Shown here piece after piece: positions 1 to 8,943 of a stretch of 64,000 bases of DNA. The notes under the pieces are model-generated. The model saw only the letters and a list, made by a program, of their open reading frames with translations, did not search any database and was not told the origin of the DNA. The position numbers and the translations under genes were made by a program. The stretch's first letter is position 1. Each line of letters starts with the position of its first letter. The DNA comes from Granulicella arctica (lineage in GTDB: Bacteria; Acidobacteriota; Terriglobia; Terriglobales; Acidobacteriaceae): contig NZ_JAGTUT010000002.1 of assembly GCF_025685605.1 (NCBI RefSeq), positions 372,001-436,000 on the forward strand, given 5' to 3'.

Positions 1-1410
1 ACCGTCAACTCGCTCCTCTACCGCCTCGCCTCCAGCACGCCCGCGGCCTTTCACGACACCACCACGGCATCCAGCGGCGTCGCCAACTGCACCCTCGCCA
101 CCCCTAGCATGTGCAACAACAGCACCCCCAGCCCCACCGCTCTCACTGGAGGCCAGGCAGGCTATGCTCTCACCACAGGCTATGATCAGGCCACAGGCCT
201 CGGCTCGCTCGACGTGGCCAACTTCATCTCCGCCGCCACGAAGGCCACATCGGCCGCTTCCACCACCCTCACGCTAAGTGAGATGAGTGCAACCATCAAC
301 CCCGGTCAATCCGATACCTTCACCGCAACACTCACCTCGTCCACAGCGGGCAGCCCCACCGGAACTGTCCAGTTCTACGCAAACACCACACCGCTTAGCA
401 ATCCTGTCACGATCAACGGCGGATTAGCCGTACTCACCACGCAACTCACCGCCGCAGGAGGCTTCACCATCACCGCCGTCTACAGCGGTGACGGCAACTT
501 CGCCCCCTCCACCGCTCCGGGTATCCCCCTCACCGTCACCGGCCAGATCAGCATCACGAGGATCGGCACCACCTCAAACAGCATCCTTGTCAACGGTGCC
601 GACACGTTTACCGCGACCGTAAGCTCCGCCGGCAGTGCGACCGCCACCCCGACCGGCCTCATCGAGTTTGTTCAGAGCGGCTCCCTCGTCGCTACCGTCC
701 CACTCGTCAACGGTCAGGCCAGCACCTCCAGCATCAGCTTTCCAACAGCAGGCACAATCCCCGTCTATGCCTTCTACCGGGGTGACACGACCTACGGATC
801 CTCGTCCTCCACAGTTCTCAACATTGCCGTGACCGCTCCCGCGCCGACCTACCAACTCTCCGCAAGCCCAACGACCCTCACCCTCTCTGCCGGAGCGAAT
901 GGCCTCGCCACGGTCACCATAAACGAGACCAACTTCGCCGGTGTCGTCAACCTGACCTGCGCCGTCACCTACAACGGCACCGGAACCGTCAACTTCCCGC
1001 CTACCTGCAATCTCGCCAGCAACGCCGTCACCATCAACCAGGCACCGGGATCAACCGCCCTGACCATCGCCACCACTACACCCCACACCAGCCTGCGAAG
1101 TGCAGCACAGCGCCCCTCGCCCCGCAGCAGCATCCTCGAAGCCACCGGCGCGACTCTGGCGTGCCTCCTGCTCTCCTTGGTCCCGATCCGCCGACGCAAC
1201 CCCTGGAGAGCTCTCTCACTACTCCTCATCCTCAGCGCAACGCTAGGCGTTCTCTCCGGCTGCGGCGGCTCGAGCAGCCCGGCGCCCCTACCAACACCAA
1301 CCCCTATTGGCACGACCACCGGCAGCTACACCGTAACCGTTACTGCCTCATCCGGCGTAACCGGAGTTGTCGCACCCGCACCCCTAACCATTGCCCTCAC
1401 CATCGACTAA
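1..1410 (+). CDS. Secreted S53 (sedolisin/kumamolisin) peptidase with Ig-like repeats, 3' part
   Basis: The open frame runs in from the left edge, so the gene is 5'-truncated and the first ATG at 109 is not its start. The first 75 or so residues resemble the end of an S53 peptidase domain: an FHD segment, a Cys-containing insert and a YDQATGLGSLDVANF segment, typical of the C-terminal Ca-binding region. Two to three Ig-like (Big_3_5-type) beta domains follow, with the recurring pattern TGTVQFY...AVYSGDGNF. Near the C-terminus are two hydrophobic segments around an RRR cluster, an LSGC lipobox-like motif (Cys codon at 1261) and a last beta-rich stretch. The likely role is an extracellular acid protease. 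The catalytic Ser/Glu/Asp residues lie outside the window, so activity cannot be judged. Confidence 0.8.
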   Translation, partial: TVNSLLYRLASSTPAAFHDTTTASSGVANCTLATPSMCNNSTPSPTALTGGQAGYALTTGYDQATGLGSLDVANFISAATKATSAASTTLTLSEMSATINPGQSDTFTATLTSSTAGSPTGTVQFYANTTPLSNPVTINGGLAVLTTQLTAAGGFTITAVYSGDGNFAPSTAPGIPLTVTGQISITRIGTTSNSILVNGADTFTATVSSAGSATATPTGLIEFVQSGSLVATVPLVNGQASTSSISFPTAGTIPVYAFYRGDTTYGSSSSTVLNIAVTAPAPTYQLSASPTTLTLSAGANGLATVTINETNFAGVVNLTCAVTYNGTGTVNFPPTCNLASNAVTINQAPGSTALTIATTTPHTSLRSAAQRPSPRSSILEATGATLACLLLSLVPIRRRNPWRALSLLLILSATLGVLSGCGGSSSPAPLPTPTPIGTTTGSYTVTVTASSGVTGVVAPAPLTIALTID

Positions 1411-1423
1411 CCACATAACAGAC

Positions 1424-1454
1424 GAGCGCAGTTGCACCAGATGCAACTGCGCTC
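1424..1454 (+). terminator. 13-bp hairpin after the S53 gene
   Basis: A perfect 13-bp stem (1424-1436 with 1442-1454) with a 5-nt loop begins 14 nt after the stop codon. There is no clear T tract after it, so it may be a factor-assisted terminator or a 3'-end stabiliser. It sits between convergent genes and could serve both. Confidence 0.6.
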
Positions 1455-1529
1455 CCTGCTACCGCACGTCAACCTGACAAGTGCGCCCGCCTTTTGTCAG
1501 CCCAAACATAGCGACAAATCTCCGAGTCT

Positions 1530-2543
1530 TTAGCTCTTCAACCCAGCCATAACTCCCTCAATTTCCGCCCGCTCCCCCCCAGTAACCGGCAAGCCAGGCA
1601 GCCGCGGACCCCCACCAAAATATCCATTCAAATCACACCCGTACTTCAACCCGGCAACGCCCAACTTGCCCTCAACCAGACGTGCCGCCTCCACCAGCCG
1701 AAGTTGCTTCTCCTCCGCCAACCCCCGATCACCGTCCTTCCAAGCGGCGACCACCTCATAGCATCCCTGCGGGGCTGCAGCCGCAAACGGAGGCGCCACC
1801 CCCACCGCACCAGCGATCATCCCCGCCAGCATCCCTTCCGTCCCACCCATCAGCACCTGAAACCCTACCACCTTAGTCCGCGTCTTGAGCCCAGCCTTCG
1901 CAGGAGCACCCGCCACCGCCGTCCCGCCACTCGTCAGGCTTGCAGCCGAAAGCAGATGGGGAGCCTGCCCCACCATCATCCGTCCCGTCACTGCCGCAAA
2001 CACCTGCGTCACCGTAACTGTGCGCTTCACTGCGACAGTCCGCATCAGCACATCCCGAACCTCATCTGCCGATTCGAAGTCGTGTAGCCAGCCAAGCACC
2101 TGGGCATGTCCCGCCATCTCCGCGACCAAGTCCTGCGACAGGTCGCCCGTCAGAACTACCGGCAGACTCGAACGGTCTGCGACCATCTGAAAATAAATCC
2201 GCCGCTCCCGATCCCGCAACGAAGACTCCACACCGATCACCACAGCGTCATACCCCATCGCCGCAGCATCCTCAACAAGGTCCAGCGTTCCCGCAACACT
2301 CTGCCGCGCAACGCCAGCCATCATCACCTTCGTAGCCGTCGCCGCATCGAGCGCAACCCGCAGCACCTCGCGACGCTCCGCCTCAGACAGCATCCCCGCC
2401 TCGCCCGTCTGGCCAAGCACGACCATTCCAGCCGCCGGAGTCAGTGAATAGTGCGCAACATTCTGCTCCAGCTTGCGGAGGTTCAAACGGCCATCATGGG
2501 CAAACGGTGTTGTGAGCGGGAGGTGCAATCCTTCAAGCAGCAT
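1530..2543 (-). CDS. Dihydrodipicolinate synthase (DapA)-family protein, catalytic residues apparently lost
   Basis: This 337-residue protein begins like a class I aldolase of the DapA/NAL family: an N-terminal LTTPF segment and a GQTGE motif at residues 44-48 that corresponds to the substrate-binding GTTGE. The rest follows the expected TIM-barrel length. In the family a Tyr (YNxP) and a Schiff-base Lys (GxKD) follow. Here the matching places read VVLTGDLS (about 129-136) and LGWLHDFES (about 150-158), so neither Tyr nor Lys is evident. A true dapA role is therefore doubtful, and it may be a non-aldolase paralogue. It is a single gene facing the S53 peptidase, unlinked to lysine genes. The start ATG is supported by the usual family N-terminus. 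Confidence 0.7.
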   Translation of the reverse strand: MLLEGLHLPLTTPFAHDGRLNLRKLEQNVAHYSLTPAAGMVVLGQTGEAGMLSEAERREVLRVALDAATATKVMMAGVARQSVAGTLDLVEDAAAMGYDAVVIGVESSLRDRERRIYFQMVADRSSLPVVLTGDLSQDLVAEMAGHAQVLGWLHDFESADEVRDVLMRTVAVKRTVTVTQVFAAVTGRMMVGQAPHLLSAASLTSGGTAVAGAPAKAGLKTRTKVVGFQVLMGGTEGMLAGMIAGAVGVAPPFAAAAPQGCYEVVAAWKDGDRGLAEEKQLRLVEAARLVEGKLGVAGLKYGCDLNGYFGGGPRLPGLPVTGGERAEIEGVMAGLKS

Positions 2544-2618
2544 CTCTCCATTCTAGAAGCCGAAAGACCGAGTTCTCAGTCCTAAGTCCCGCAAAGATAA
2601 ATTGGCGCTACACACAAA

Positions 2619-2642
2619 AAGGGAGCCCTTATAGACTCCCTT
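2619..2642 (-). terminator. Rho-independent terminator of carB
   Basis: A 7-bp stem (2619-2625 with 2636-2642) lies 21 nt beyond the carB stop codon. On the minus strand it is followed by five T residues, the layout of an intrinsic terminator. Confidence 0.75.
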
Positions 2643-2663
2643 CCCCGGTTACAGCAATTCACT

Positions 2664-5600
2664 TCATACTGCGGCAGTCTCACGTTCCAGGTGCAGCGCC
2701 TGCAGCGCATTCACGCTCAGTGTCCCGCGCTGAAGAGCCGAGATTCCCTCTGCAGCAGCCCTCGCCGCAGCCAGTGTCGTAATCGTAGGAATCCGCGCCA
2801 GCACCGCCGCCCGCCGTATCGCCTTCTCATCGAAGACAGTATCCTGCCCACGAGGAGTGTTGATGATCAGGTGAATACGATCCCCCTTGATCAGATCGAC
2901 CACGTTCGGCCGCCCCTCCTTCACCTTGTAGACTCGCTCCGGCTGCATGCCTGCTTCCTCGAGAACAGCCGCCGTCCCATGCGTCGCCACCAGGTGGAAG
3001 CCCATCTCCGTAAAGTCCCGTGCAAGCTTCACAAGACCTTCCTTATCGTGGTCGTTGACACTCAGGAAAATCGTTCCCTTCATCGGCAGAACCTGTCCGG
3101 CAGCGATTTGCGCCTTCGCAAACGCCTCGCCAAAGTTGTCGGCCACGCCCATCACCTCGCCCGTAGACTTCATCTCCGGACCAAGCACCGTATCCACACC
3201 CGGGAACTTGCCCCAGGGAAACACAGGGCTCTTCACAAAGAAATGTGATCCCGTATCCAGATCGCGGCCATTCGCCACCTGCTCCGGCAGCAACTCCTTC
3301 AGCTTCCGTCCCACCATGATCCGCGAAGCAATCTTCGCCAGCGGGATACCCGTAGCCTTCGAAACATAAGGCACCGTCCGCGAAGCCCGGGGGTTCACCT
3401 CGATCACAAATACCTTGCCCCGCTGGATCGCGAACTGGATGTTAACCAGCCCGCGCACGCTCAAAGCCATCGCCAGCTTCCGCGTGTACACCCGAATCGT
3501 CTCGAGCACATCCGCCGCAATATCGACCGCAGGCAGAACACACGACGAGTCGCCGGAATGAATTCCAGCCTCCTCGATATGCTGCATAATCCCTGCAATC
3601 ACTACGTCATCGCCATCACATAGCGCATCGACATCGACCTCCGTAGCATCCTCCAGAAAGTGGTCGATCAGCACCGGCCGCTCCTGCGAATACTCGATCG
3701 CCGTGCTCATATACCGCACAATCGCCTCCTCGTCATAAGCGATCACCATCGCCCGGCCGCCCAGCACATACGAAGGCCGCACCAACACCGGGAACCCAAC
3801 CTTGTTCGCCCCTGCGACTGCCTCCGGAACACTCGTAGCCATAGCCCCTTCAGGCTGCGGGATCTCCAATTCTGTAATCAACTTCCCAAACCGCTTCCGA
3901 TCCTCAGCCAGATCAATCGACTCCGGCGAAGTCCCAATGATCGGCACACCAGCATGCTTTAGCGGCAGCGAAAGATTCAAGGGCGTCTGCCCGCCGAACT
4001 GCACAATCATCCCGATCTCCGCACCCGAAGAAGCCTCATGCTCATACACCGCAAGCACGTCCTCAAGCGTCAGCGGTTCGAAGTACAGCCGATCCGAGGT
4101 GTCGTAGTCCGTAGAAACTGTCTCCGGATTGCAGTTCACCATGATCGTCTCGTAGCCGTCTTCCCGCAGCGCGAACGCCGCATGGCAACAGCAGTAGTCG
4201 AACTCGATCCCCTGCCCGATCCGATTCGGTCCCGATCCAAGAATGATGATCTTCTTGTTCGTCGTCGGAGCCGCTTCGTCTTCTTCGTCATAGCAGCTAT
4301 AGAGATACGGCGTAAAGCTCTCGAACTCCGCCGCACACGTATCCACCAGCTTGTACACCGGCATCACGCCGAGCTTCTTCCGCAGCGTGCGAACAGCCGC
4401 CGTCCCCTCGGAGCCTGTTAGACCCCAGCCAGCAGCGAGCCGCTCATCCGAAATCCCCATGCGCTTCGCCGTCCGCAACTCAGTCGCCGAAACCTCATCG
4501 ATCGACTTCCCGCCGATCGCCTTGATCTCATCTGTAATCTGCTTCATCTGGTACAGGAACCAAGGGTCCATCGACGTCATACGCGCAACCTCGCGCACCG
4601 TCATCCCACGCTCAAACGCATACCGTACATACGCCAGCCGATCCGGATGCGGCGTCACCAAACGCTGCGTCAGACGTCGCGGCTCAATATCATCCGCCGT
4701 CGCCTTCTTACCCGTCTCGAGCGACCGCACCGCCTTCATCATCGCCTCCTTGAAGGTCCGGCCAATCGCCATCACCTCGCCGACCGACTTCATCTGCGGC
4801 CCTAGCCCCTCATCCGCGCCAGGAAACTTCTCAAACTGCCACTTCGGAATCTTCACCACCACGTAATCCAGCGTCGGCTCAAAGCAGGCCGGCGTAGCCT
4901 TTGTGATGTCGTTCTGAATCTCGTCCAGCGTATACCCCACCGCCAGTCGGGCCGCAATCTTCGCAATCGGAAATCCGGTAGCCTTCGACGCCAGCGCCGA
5001 CGAACGGCTCACCCGCGGGTTCATCTCGATCACCGTCATGCGCCCGTTCTGCGGATTCACCGCGAACTGCACATTGCTCCCACCCGTCTCCACCCCGATC
5101 TCCCGAATCACCCGAATCGCCGCATCGCGCATGCACTGGTACTCGCGATCCGTCAGCGTCTGCGCGGGAGCAACCGTGATCGAATCGCCCGTATGCACGC
5201 CCATCGGATCAAAGTTCTCAATCGAGCAGATGATGATGACGTTGTCCTTCAGGTCACGCACCACCTCCAACTCGTACTCCTTCCAGCCGAGCACGCTCTC
5301 CTCGATCAGGCACTCCGACACCGGCGAAAGATCGATGCCCCGTCCCAGAATGTCCGTCATCTCCTCGCGGTTATATGCGATGCCCCCGCCCGAGCCGCCC
5401 AGCGTAAACGAGGGTCGAATCACCACCGGAAAACCAATCTTCGCCGCAAACGCCAGCCCGTCAGACACGTTTCGCACAAGCTGCGACCGCGGCATATCCA
5501 GCCCGATCTTGGTCATCGCATCTTTGAACAGTAGCCGGTCCTCGGCCTTTTTAATTGCCTCCAGCTTGGCCCCAATCAACTCCACACCAAACTTGTCCAG

Positions 5601-5951
5601 CACGCCAGAGTCAGCAAGATCAACCGCAAGATTCAGCGCCGTCTGACCACCTACCGTAGGCAGCACCGCAAATACGCCCTTCGCGCCGGTATCCGTCAAC
5701 ATCTCAGATTCAACCCGCAGAATCTCTTCTAGATAAGCTGCGTTCAACGGCTCAATATACGTCCGGTCCGCCACCTCGGGATCGGTCATGATCGACGCCG
5801 GGTTTGAATTCACCAGCACCACTTCATAACCCTCGGCCTTCAGCGCCTTACAAGCCTGCGTCCCAGAGTAGTCAAACTCGGCCGACTGGCCAATCACGAT
5901 CGGGCCGGACCCAATCACCAGAATCTTCGCAATGTCATTCCTACGCGGCAT
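2664..5951 (-). CDS. carB: Carbamoyl-phosphate synthase large subunit
   Basis: CarB makes carbamoyl phosphate from bicarbonate, ammonia (delivered by CarA) and two ATP, feeding pyrimidine and arginine synthesis in the cytoplasm. The 1095-residue product has the full-length duplicated architecture: N-terminal carboxyphosphate half beginning MPRRNDIAKILVIGSGP, second half beginning KIIILGSGPNRIGQGIEFDY near residue 565, each with an ATP-grasp fold, and a C-terminal MGS-like allosteric domain (FHLVATHGTA) in the last 150 residues. Glycine-rich loops (FTLGGSGGG, YVLGGRAM) are intact. It lies 92 nt downstream of carA on the same strand and ends at an intrinsic terminator, so carA-carB is a simple operon. 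Confidence 0.97.
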   Translation of the reverse strand: MPRRNDIAKILVIGSGPIVIGQSAEFDYSGTQACKALKAEGYEVVLVNSNPASIMTDPEVADRTYIEPLNAAYLEEILRVESEMLTDTGAKGVFAVLPTVGGQTALNLAVDLADSGVLDKFGVELIGAKLEAIKKAEDRLLFKDAMTKIGLDMPRSQLVRNVSDGLAFAAKIGFPVVIRPSFTLGGSGGGIAYNREEMTDILGRGIDLSPVSECLIEESVLGWKEYELEVVRDLKDNVIIICSIENFDPMGVHTGDSITVAPAQTLTDREYQCMRDAAIRVIREIGVETGGSNVQFAVNPQNGRMTVIEMNPRVSRSSALASKATGFPIAKIAARLAVGYTLDEIQNDITKATPACFEPTLDYVVVKIPKWQFEKFPGADEGLGPQMKSVGEVMAIGRTFKEAMMKAVRSLETGKKATADDIEPRRLTQRLVTPHPDRLAYVRYAFERGMTVREVARMTSMDPWFLYQMKQITDEIKAIGGKSIDEVSATELRTAKRMGISDERLAAGWGLTGSEGTAAVRTLRKKLGVMPVYKLVDTCAAEFESFTPYLYSCYDEEDEAAPTTNKKIIILGSGPNRIGQGIEFDYCCCHAAFALREDGYETIMVNCNPETVSTDYDTSDRLYFEPLTLEDVLAVYEHEASSGAEIGMIVQFGGQTPLNLSLPLKHAGVPIIGTSPESIDLAEDRKRFGKLITELEIPQPEGAMATSVPEAVAGANKVGFPVLVRPSYVLGGRAMVIAYDEEAIVRYMSTAIEYSQERPVLIDHFLEDATEVDVDALCDGDDVVIAGIMQHIEEAGIHSGDSSCVLPAVDIAADVLETIRVYTRKLAMALSVRGLVNIQFAIQRGKVFVIEVNPRASRTVPYVSKATGIPLAKIASRIMVGRKLKELLPEQVANGRDLDTGSHFFVKSPVFPWGKFPGVDTVLGPEMKSTGEVMGVADNFGEAFAKAQIAAGQVLPMKGTIFLSVNDHDKEGLVKLARDFTEMGFHLVATHGTAAVLEEAGMQPERVYKVKEGRPNVVDLIKGDRIHLIINTPRGQDTVFDEKAIRRAAVLARIPTITTLAAARAAAEGISALQRGTLSVNALQALHLERETAAV

Positions 5952-6043
5952 CGTTGCTTCTTTCTTTGCTGCAAAGCTTGTGGCGTTTCAAAGGGCGCTC
6001 GAACCGCCGCGCCCTTTTGTCCTGAACCAGGTTGATACCGGAA

Positions 6044-7177
6044 CTATTTCTTCCACGCTTCCATCATCTTCCGGAAATCCCGGAACAGATAATGCGAATC
6101 ATGCGGCCCCGGACTAGCCTCCGGGTGATACTGCACGCTGAACATGGGGTCCGTCTTGTGTTTTAGCCCAGCCATCGTTCCATCATTCAAGTTTGTATGC
6201 GTCTGCGTTACATTTTCTGGCAGGCTTGACGGATCAACGTTGTAGTTATGATTCTGCGCCGTAATCTCGACCTTGCCCGTCTCGTGATTCATGATCGGGT
6301 GATTCCCGCCATGATGTCCAAACTTCAGCTTGTACGTCTTGCCTCCAAGCGCAAGTCCAAACAATTGGTGCCCCAGGCAGATCCCAAACATCGGAGCCTG
6401 ACCTTGTAGCTCACGGATGTTCTCAACCGCATACTCCAGCGGCTCCGGATCACCCGGTCCATTCGAAAAGAAAATCCCGTCTGGCTTCAACGCCATCACG
6501 TCTTCAGCGGAAGTCTTTGCCGGCACCACCGTCACGCGGCAGTTCTCGCGCGTCAGCATCCGCAAAATGTTCTCCTTGATACCGAAGTCGTACGCGACCA
6601 CGTGCATCTGGTCGACCCCCTCAGACACCGACAGCAGTTTATCGCCCGTCTGGTTCTTCGGTTCCTTGTCGTCCCACTGGTACGTCGTCTTCGTGCTCAC
6701 CACGCTCGCCAGATCGGTGCCCGTCATGTTGCGAACAGCCTTGGCCTTCGCAACCAGCGCCGCCTCATCCAGATTCTCCCCGGACGCGATCACGCCGCGC
6801 ATCACACCATGCGCCCGCAGGTGCCGCACCACGGCACGCGTATCGATCTCTGAGATCACCGGAACGCCATAACGCTCAAGGTACTCATCCGCAACCTGCG
6901 TCGAGCGCCAATTCGAGCTCATCGGTGAAAACTCGCGCGTCACCAGCCCTTCGATATAAGGCCGCGCCGCCTCGGCATCATGCGGAGTCGTTCCGTAGTT
7001 TCCAATATGTGGATTGGTGAGGACAACAATCTGCCCCGCATAGGAAGGATCTGTAAAGATCTCCTGGTAGCCGGTCAGCGATGTATTGAAGACCACCTCG
7101 CCCGAGCATTCCGCTTGAGCGCCATAACTTGTACCGCGAAAGATGCGCCCGTCTTCGAGCGCCAGCATTGCCAGCAT
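6044..7177 (-). CDS. carA: Carbamoyl-phosphate synthase small (glutaminase) subunit
   Basis: CarA hydrolyses glutamine and channels ammonia to CarB. The 377-residue product has the N-terminal CPSase_sm domain (LALEDGRIFRGTSYG, GYQEIFTDPSY) and a C-terminal class I glutamine amidotransferase with the nucleophile Cys in FGICLGHQLFG and the His-Glu pair in SVQYHPEASPGP. The ATG at 7177 follows an AGGAG Shine-Dalgarno, and a second in-frame ATG at 7168 is possible. It is the first gene of the carAB operon. No PyrR or arginine-operator element was recognised upstream. Confidence 0.96.
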   Translation of the reverse strand: MLAMLALEDGRIFRGTSYGAQAECSGEVVFNTSLTGYQEIFTDPSYAGQIVVLTNPHIGNYGTTPHDAEAARPYIEGLVTREFSPMSSNWRSTQVADEYLERYGVPVISEIDTRAVVRHLRAHGVMRGVIASGENLDEAALVAKAKAVRNMTGTDLASVVSTKTTYQWDDKEPKNQTGDKLLSVSEGVDQMHVVAYDFGIKENILRMLTRENCRVTVVPAKTSAEDVMALKPDGIFFSNGPGDPEPLEYAVENIRELQGQAPMFGICLGHQLFGLALGGKTYKLKFGHHGGNHPIMNHETGKVEITAQNHNYNVDPSSLPENVTQTHTNLNDGTMAGLKHKTDPMFSVQYHPEASPGPHDSHYLFRDFRKMMEAWKK

Positions 7178-7256
7178 TGCCTCTCCTGCGAATCTGGAGT
7201 GGATTCAATCGATTCTATCAGTCTTCACCGGTCAGGAAGGCCCCAGCAGACATGAA

Positions 7257-7282
7257 AAGACCCGGCACCAAGGCCGGGTCTT
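7257..7282 (-). terminator. Rho-independent terminator of the small His-rich gene
   Basis: A 10-bp GC-rich stem (7257-7266 with 7273-7282) with a 6-nt loop starts 30 nt past the stop of the small gene at 7313. On the minus strand the stem is followed by a short T run. It also separates that gene from carA. Confidence 0.75.
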
Positions 7283-7312
7283 GTGAATTTCCCACCAACA
7301 TCACACCGCGGT

Positions 7313-7432
7313 TTAGCGGTGATGACGATAGTGATGATGACGGTGATGGCGTGCCATCGCATTCGCGGGGATAACGGATCCGGCGAGAACGACAAAGGCA
7401 ATAACAGCGAGCATTACATTACGAATCTTCAT
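7313..7432 (-). CDS. Small secreted His/Arg-rich peptide (39 aa)
   Basis: This reading frame encodes MKIRNVMLAVIAFVVLAG and then an ANA/AMA signal-peptidase-like site, leaving a mature tail of about 12 residues of which 7 are His and 4 are Arg. The ATG is preceded by a strong GAGGAG Shine-Dalgarno with 5-nt spacing, and an intrinsic terminator follows the stop, so this is a self-contained transcription unit rather than a chance frame. A His-rich exported peptide suggests metal (Cu, Ni, Zn) binding in the periplasm, but that is inference. No family was recognised. It sits between carA and a Rieske protein, both on the same strand. Confidence 0.7.
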   Translation of the reverse strand: MKIRNVMLAVIAFVVLAGSVIPANAMARHHRHHHYRHHR

Positions 7433-7565
7433 GAAAACTCCTCGTTCCGGCTACCCGGATCGAATACGGGTAGCCAGTTAGATGCAGCTTATTATGGTTA
7501 ACCAGTAGCGCAACAAAAAGTTTTCCTCATGGCTCAAACGAACCGACAAAGGTTCATCTCGGAAC

Positions 7566-7883
7566 TCACGCAACATCGATCAGCACGTCTTCACCCTCAA
7601 CTCGTAACGGGAAAACGTCCACCTTCTCATGCTCGGGATAGTCGGCTTTGCCCGTCTTGGTGTTGAACGCCCACGAGTGCCATGGGCAGATCACCGCCTC
7701 GCCCTCGATCCATCCCTGCCCTAAAGGTCCGCGCCGATGGGGACACCAGTTATCCATCGCCGAAAGCTCCCCGTTGATGTTTGCCAGGCAAACGCCGATC
7801 CCATCCACCTCAGCCTCAACCACTTGGTTCGGCTTCGGAGCCTCACCCACACTGCAAATCTTTACCCACTGTGCCACGGTCAA
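7566..7883 (-). CDS. Rieske [2Fe-2S] ferredoxin-like protein
   Basis: A 105-residue stand-alone Rieske protein. It carries the two cluster-binding boxes C47-P-H49 and C66-P-W-H69, with a typical GPLGQG between them and no signal peptide or membrane segment. It resembles the NirD/dioxygenase-ferredoxin group, small cytoplasmic electron carriers for oxygenases or nitrite reductase. No oxygenase or reductase partner is adjacent, so the redox partner is unknown. It diverges from the alpha/beta-hydrolase-like gene at 7959. Confidence 0.88.
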   Translation of the reverse strand: MTVAQWVKICSVGEAPKPNQVVEAEVDGIGVCLANINGELSAMDNWCPHRRGPLGQGWIEGEAVICPWHSWAFNTKTGKADYPEHEKVDVFPLRVEGEDVLIDVA

Positions 7884-7958
7884 TTCTCCAGTCTCTACTT
7901 TAGATGGCGCACCACGCCCGGTCGTCTCCGCCCATCGCGAGTGCTAAAGTTCTTGAAG

Positions 7959-8930
7959 ATGGCCCCGCAGAAACCTACCCCGAAAAAACAAAATCCCGGC
8001 AAGCAGCCCCCGCAGTATCGCTCCCACCCGCCAAGACCACCCGCAGGCGCACCCGAGGTCGTCGACCCCATATGGCTCCTCAAAGCAGTAGCCCTCGTCA
8101 TCATCGCCGCGCTCGTCTGCGGGTACGGCAGCCTCTGCCTCCTTCTCTATCAAGGCCAGTGGCAACTCATCCTCCACCCGAAGCAGACCTCGACCGTTCC
8201 CGCAGCCATCGCCGGAACACCCATCGAACTCATCCACTTCGGCACGGATGAAAGCGGCACCCCGCAACTAACCGGCTGGTCCATTCCCGCTGCCAAGGAT
8301 GCGCACTACGCCAGCCTGACCATCCTCTTCCTGCCGCCCGGCAATGGCTCCCTCATCGACACCCTGCCCACCCTCACCGTCCTCCACAATCTCGGCATCA
8401 ATATCTTTGCCATCGACTATCGCGGCTACGGCCTGAGCGCCGCTGTTCATCCCAATCAGGCCCGCATGACCCAGGATGCCGACACCGCCCTCCACTACCT
8501 CATGACCTCACGCGCGGTTCCTGGCGGCCAAATCATCCCGTACGGCACAGGTGTAGCCGCAAGCCTTGCCGCTCACCTTGCCGCTTCTCAAACCGCGATC
8601 CCCGCCGTCATCCTCGACACCCCCGACCCCGATCCCCTCCAAATCATCCTCCACGACCCGCGAACTAAATTCCTGCCGGTCAACGCACTCATTCACGACC
8701 GCTTCCCCTTGACCGAACCCCTCGGTACCCTGAAGACCCCGAAACTCCTCATTCAACCGGAAAAGGATGATAGCGCCTTCAAGTCGGCCGCAGATCCCAG
8801 GATCACCATCTTCGAGATGCCGAAGCCTGGTACCCCCGACTACGCGCCTACGCTCACCAGGTACCTGGCTCGATTTCTGGACCAGTACGCCACCGCCGCC
8901 GTTCAGCAACTTCAGTCCCCACCAAAGTAA
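7959..8930 (+). CDS. Membrane-anchored alpha/beta-hydrolase-fold protein lacking the nucleophile Ser
   Basis: The 323-residue product has a proline/lysine-rich cytoplasmic N-terminus, one membrane segment (about 38-64) and then an alpha/beta-hydrolase-like domain: LFLPPGNGS oxyanion-like loop, DYRGYGLS at 153-160, and the nucleophile-elbow region. The elbow reads PYGTGVAASLA, so the GxSxG serine aligns with Gly198. Catalysis as a serine hydrolase is therefore unlikely unless Ser202 substitutes. I chose ATG 7959 because the frame upstream overlaps the divergent Rieske gene and lacks protein-like composition. It is followed 13 nt later by a DoxX-family gene, probably in one operon. Confidence 0.7.
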   Translation: MAPQKPTPKKQNPGKQPPQYRSHPPRPPAGAPEVVDPIWLLKAVALVIIAALVCGYGSLCLLLYQGQWQLILHPKQTSTVPAAIAGTPIELIHFGTDESGTPQLTGWSIPAAKDAHYASLTILFLPPGNGSLIDTLPTLTVLHNLGINIFAIDYRGYGLSAAVHPNQARMTQDADTALHYLMTSRAVPGGQIIPYGTGVAASLAAHLAASQTAIPAVILDTPDPDPLQIILHDPRTKFLPVNALIHDRFPLTEPLGTLKTPKLLIQPEKDDSAFKSAADPRITIFEMPKPGTPDYAPTLTRYLARFLDQYATAAVQQLQSPPK

Positions 8931-8943
8931 AGGAACTACCCTC

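Noticed and set aside
7316..7354. GATGATGACGGTGATGG microsatellite-like stretch
   Set aside because: It is the complement of the His codons of the small secreted peptide, not an independent repeat.
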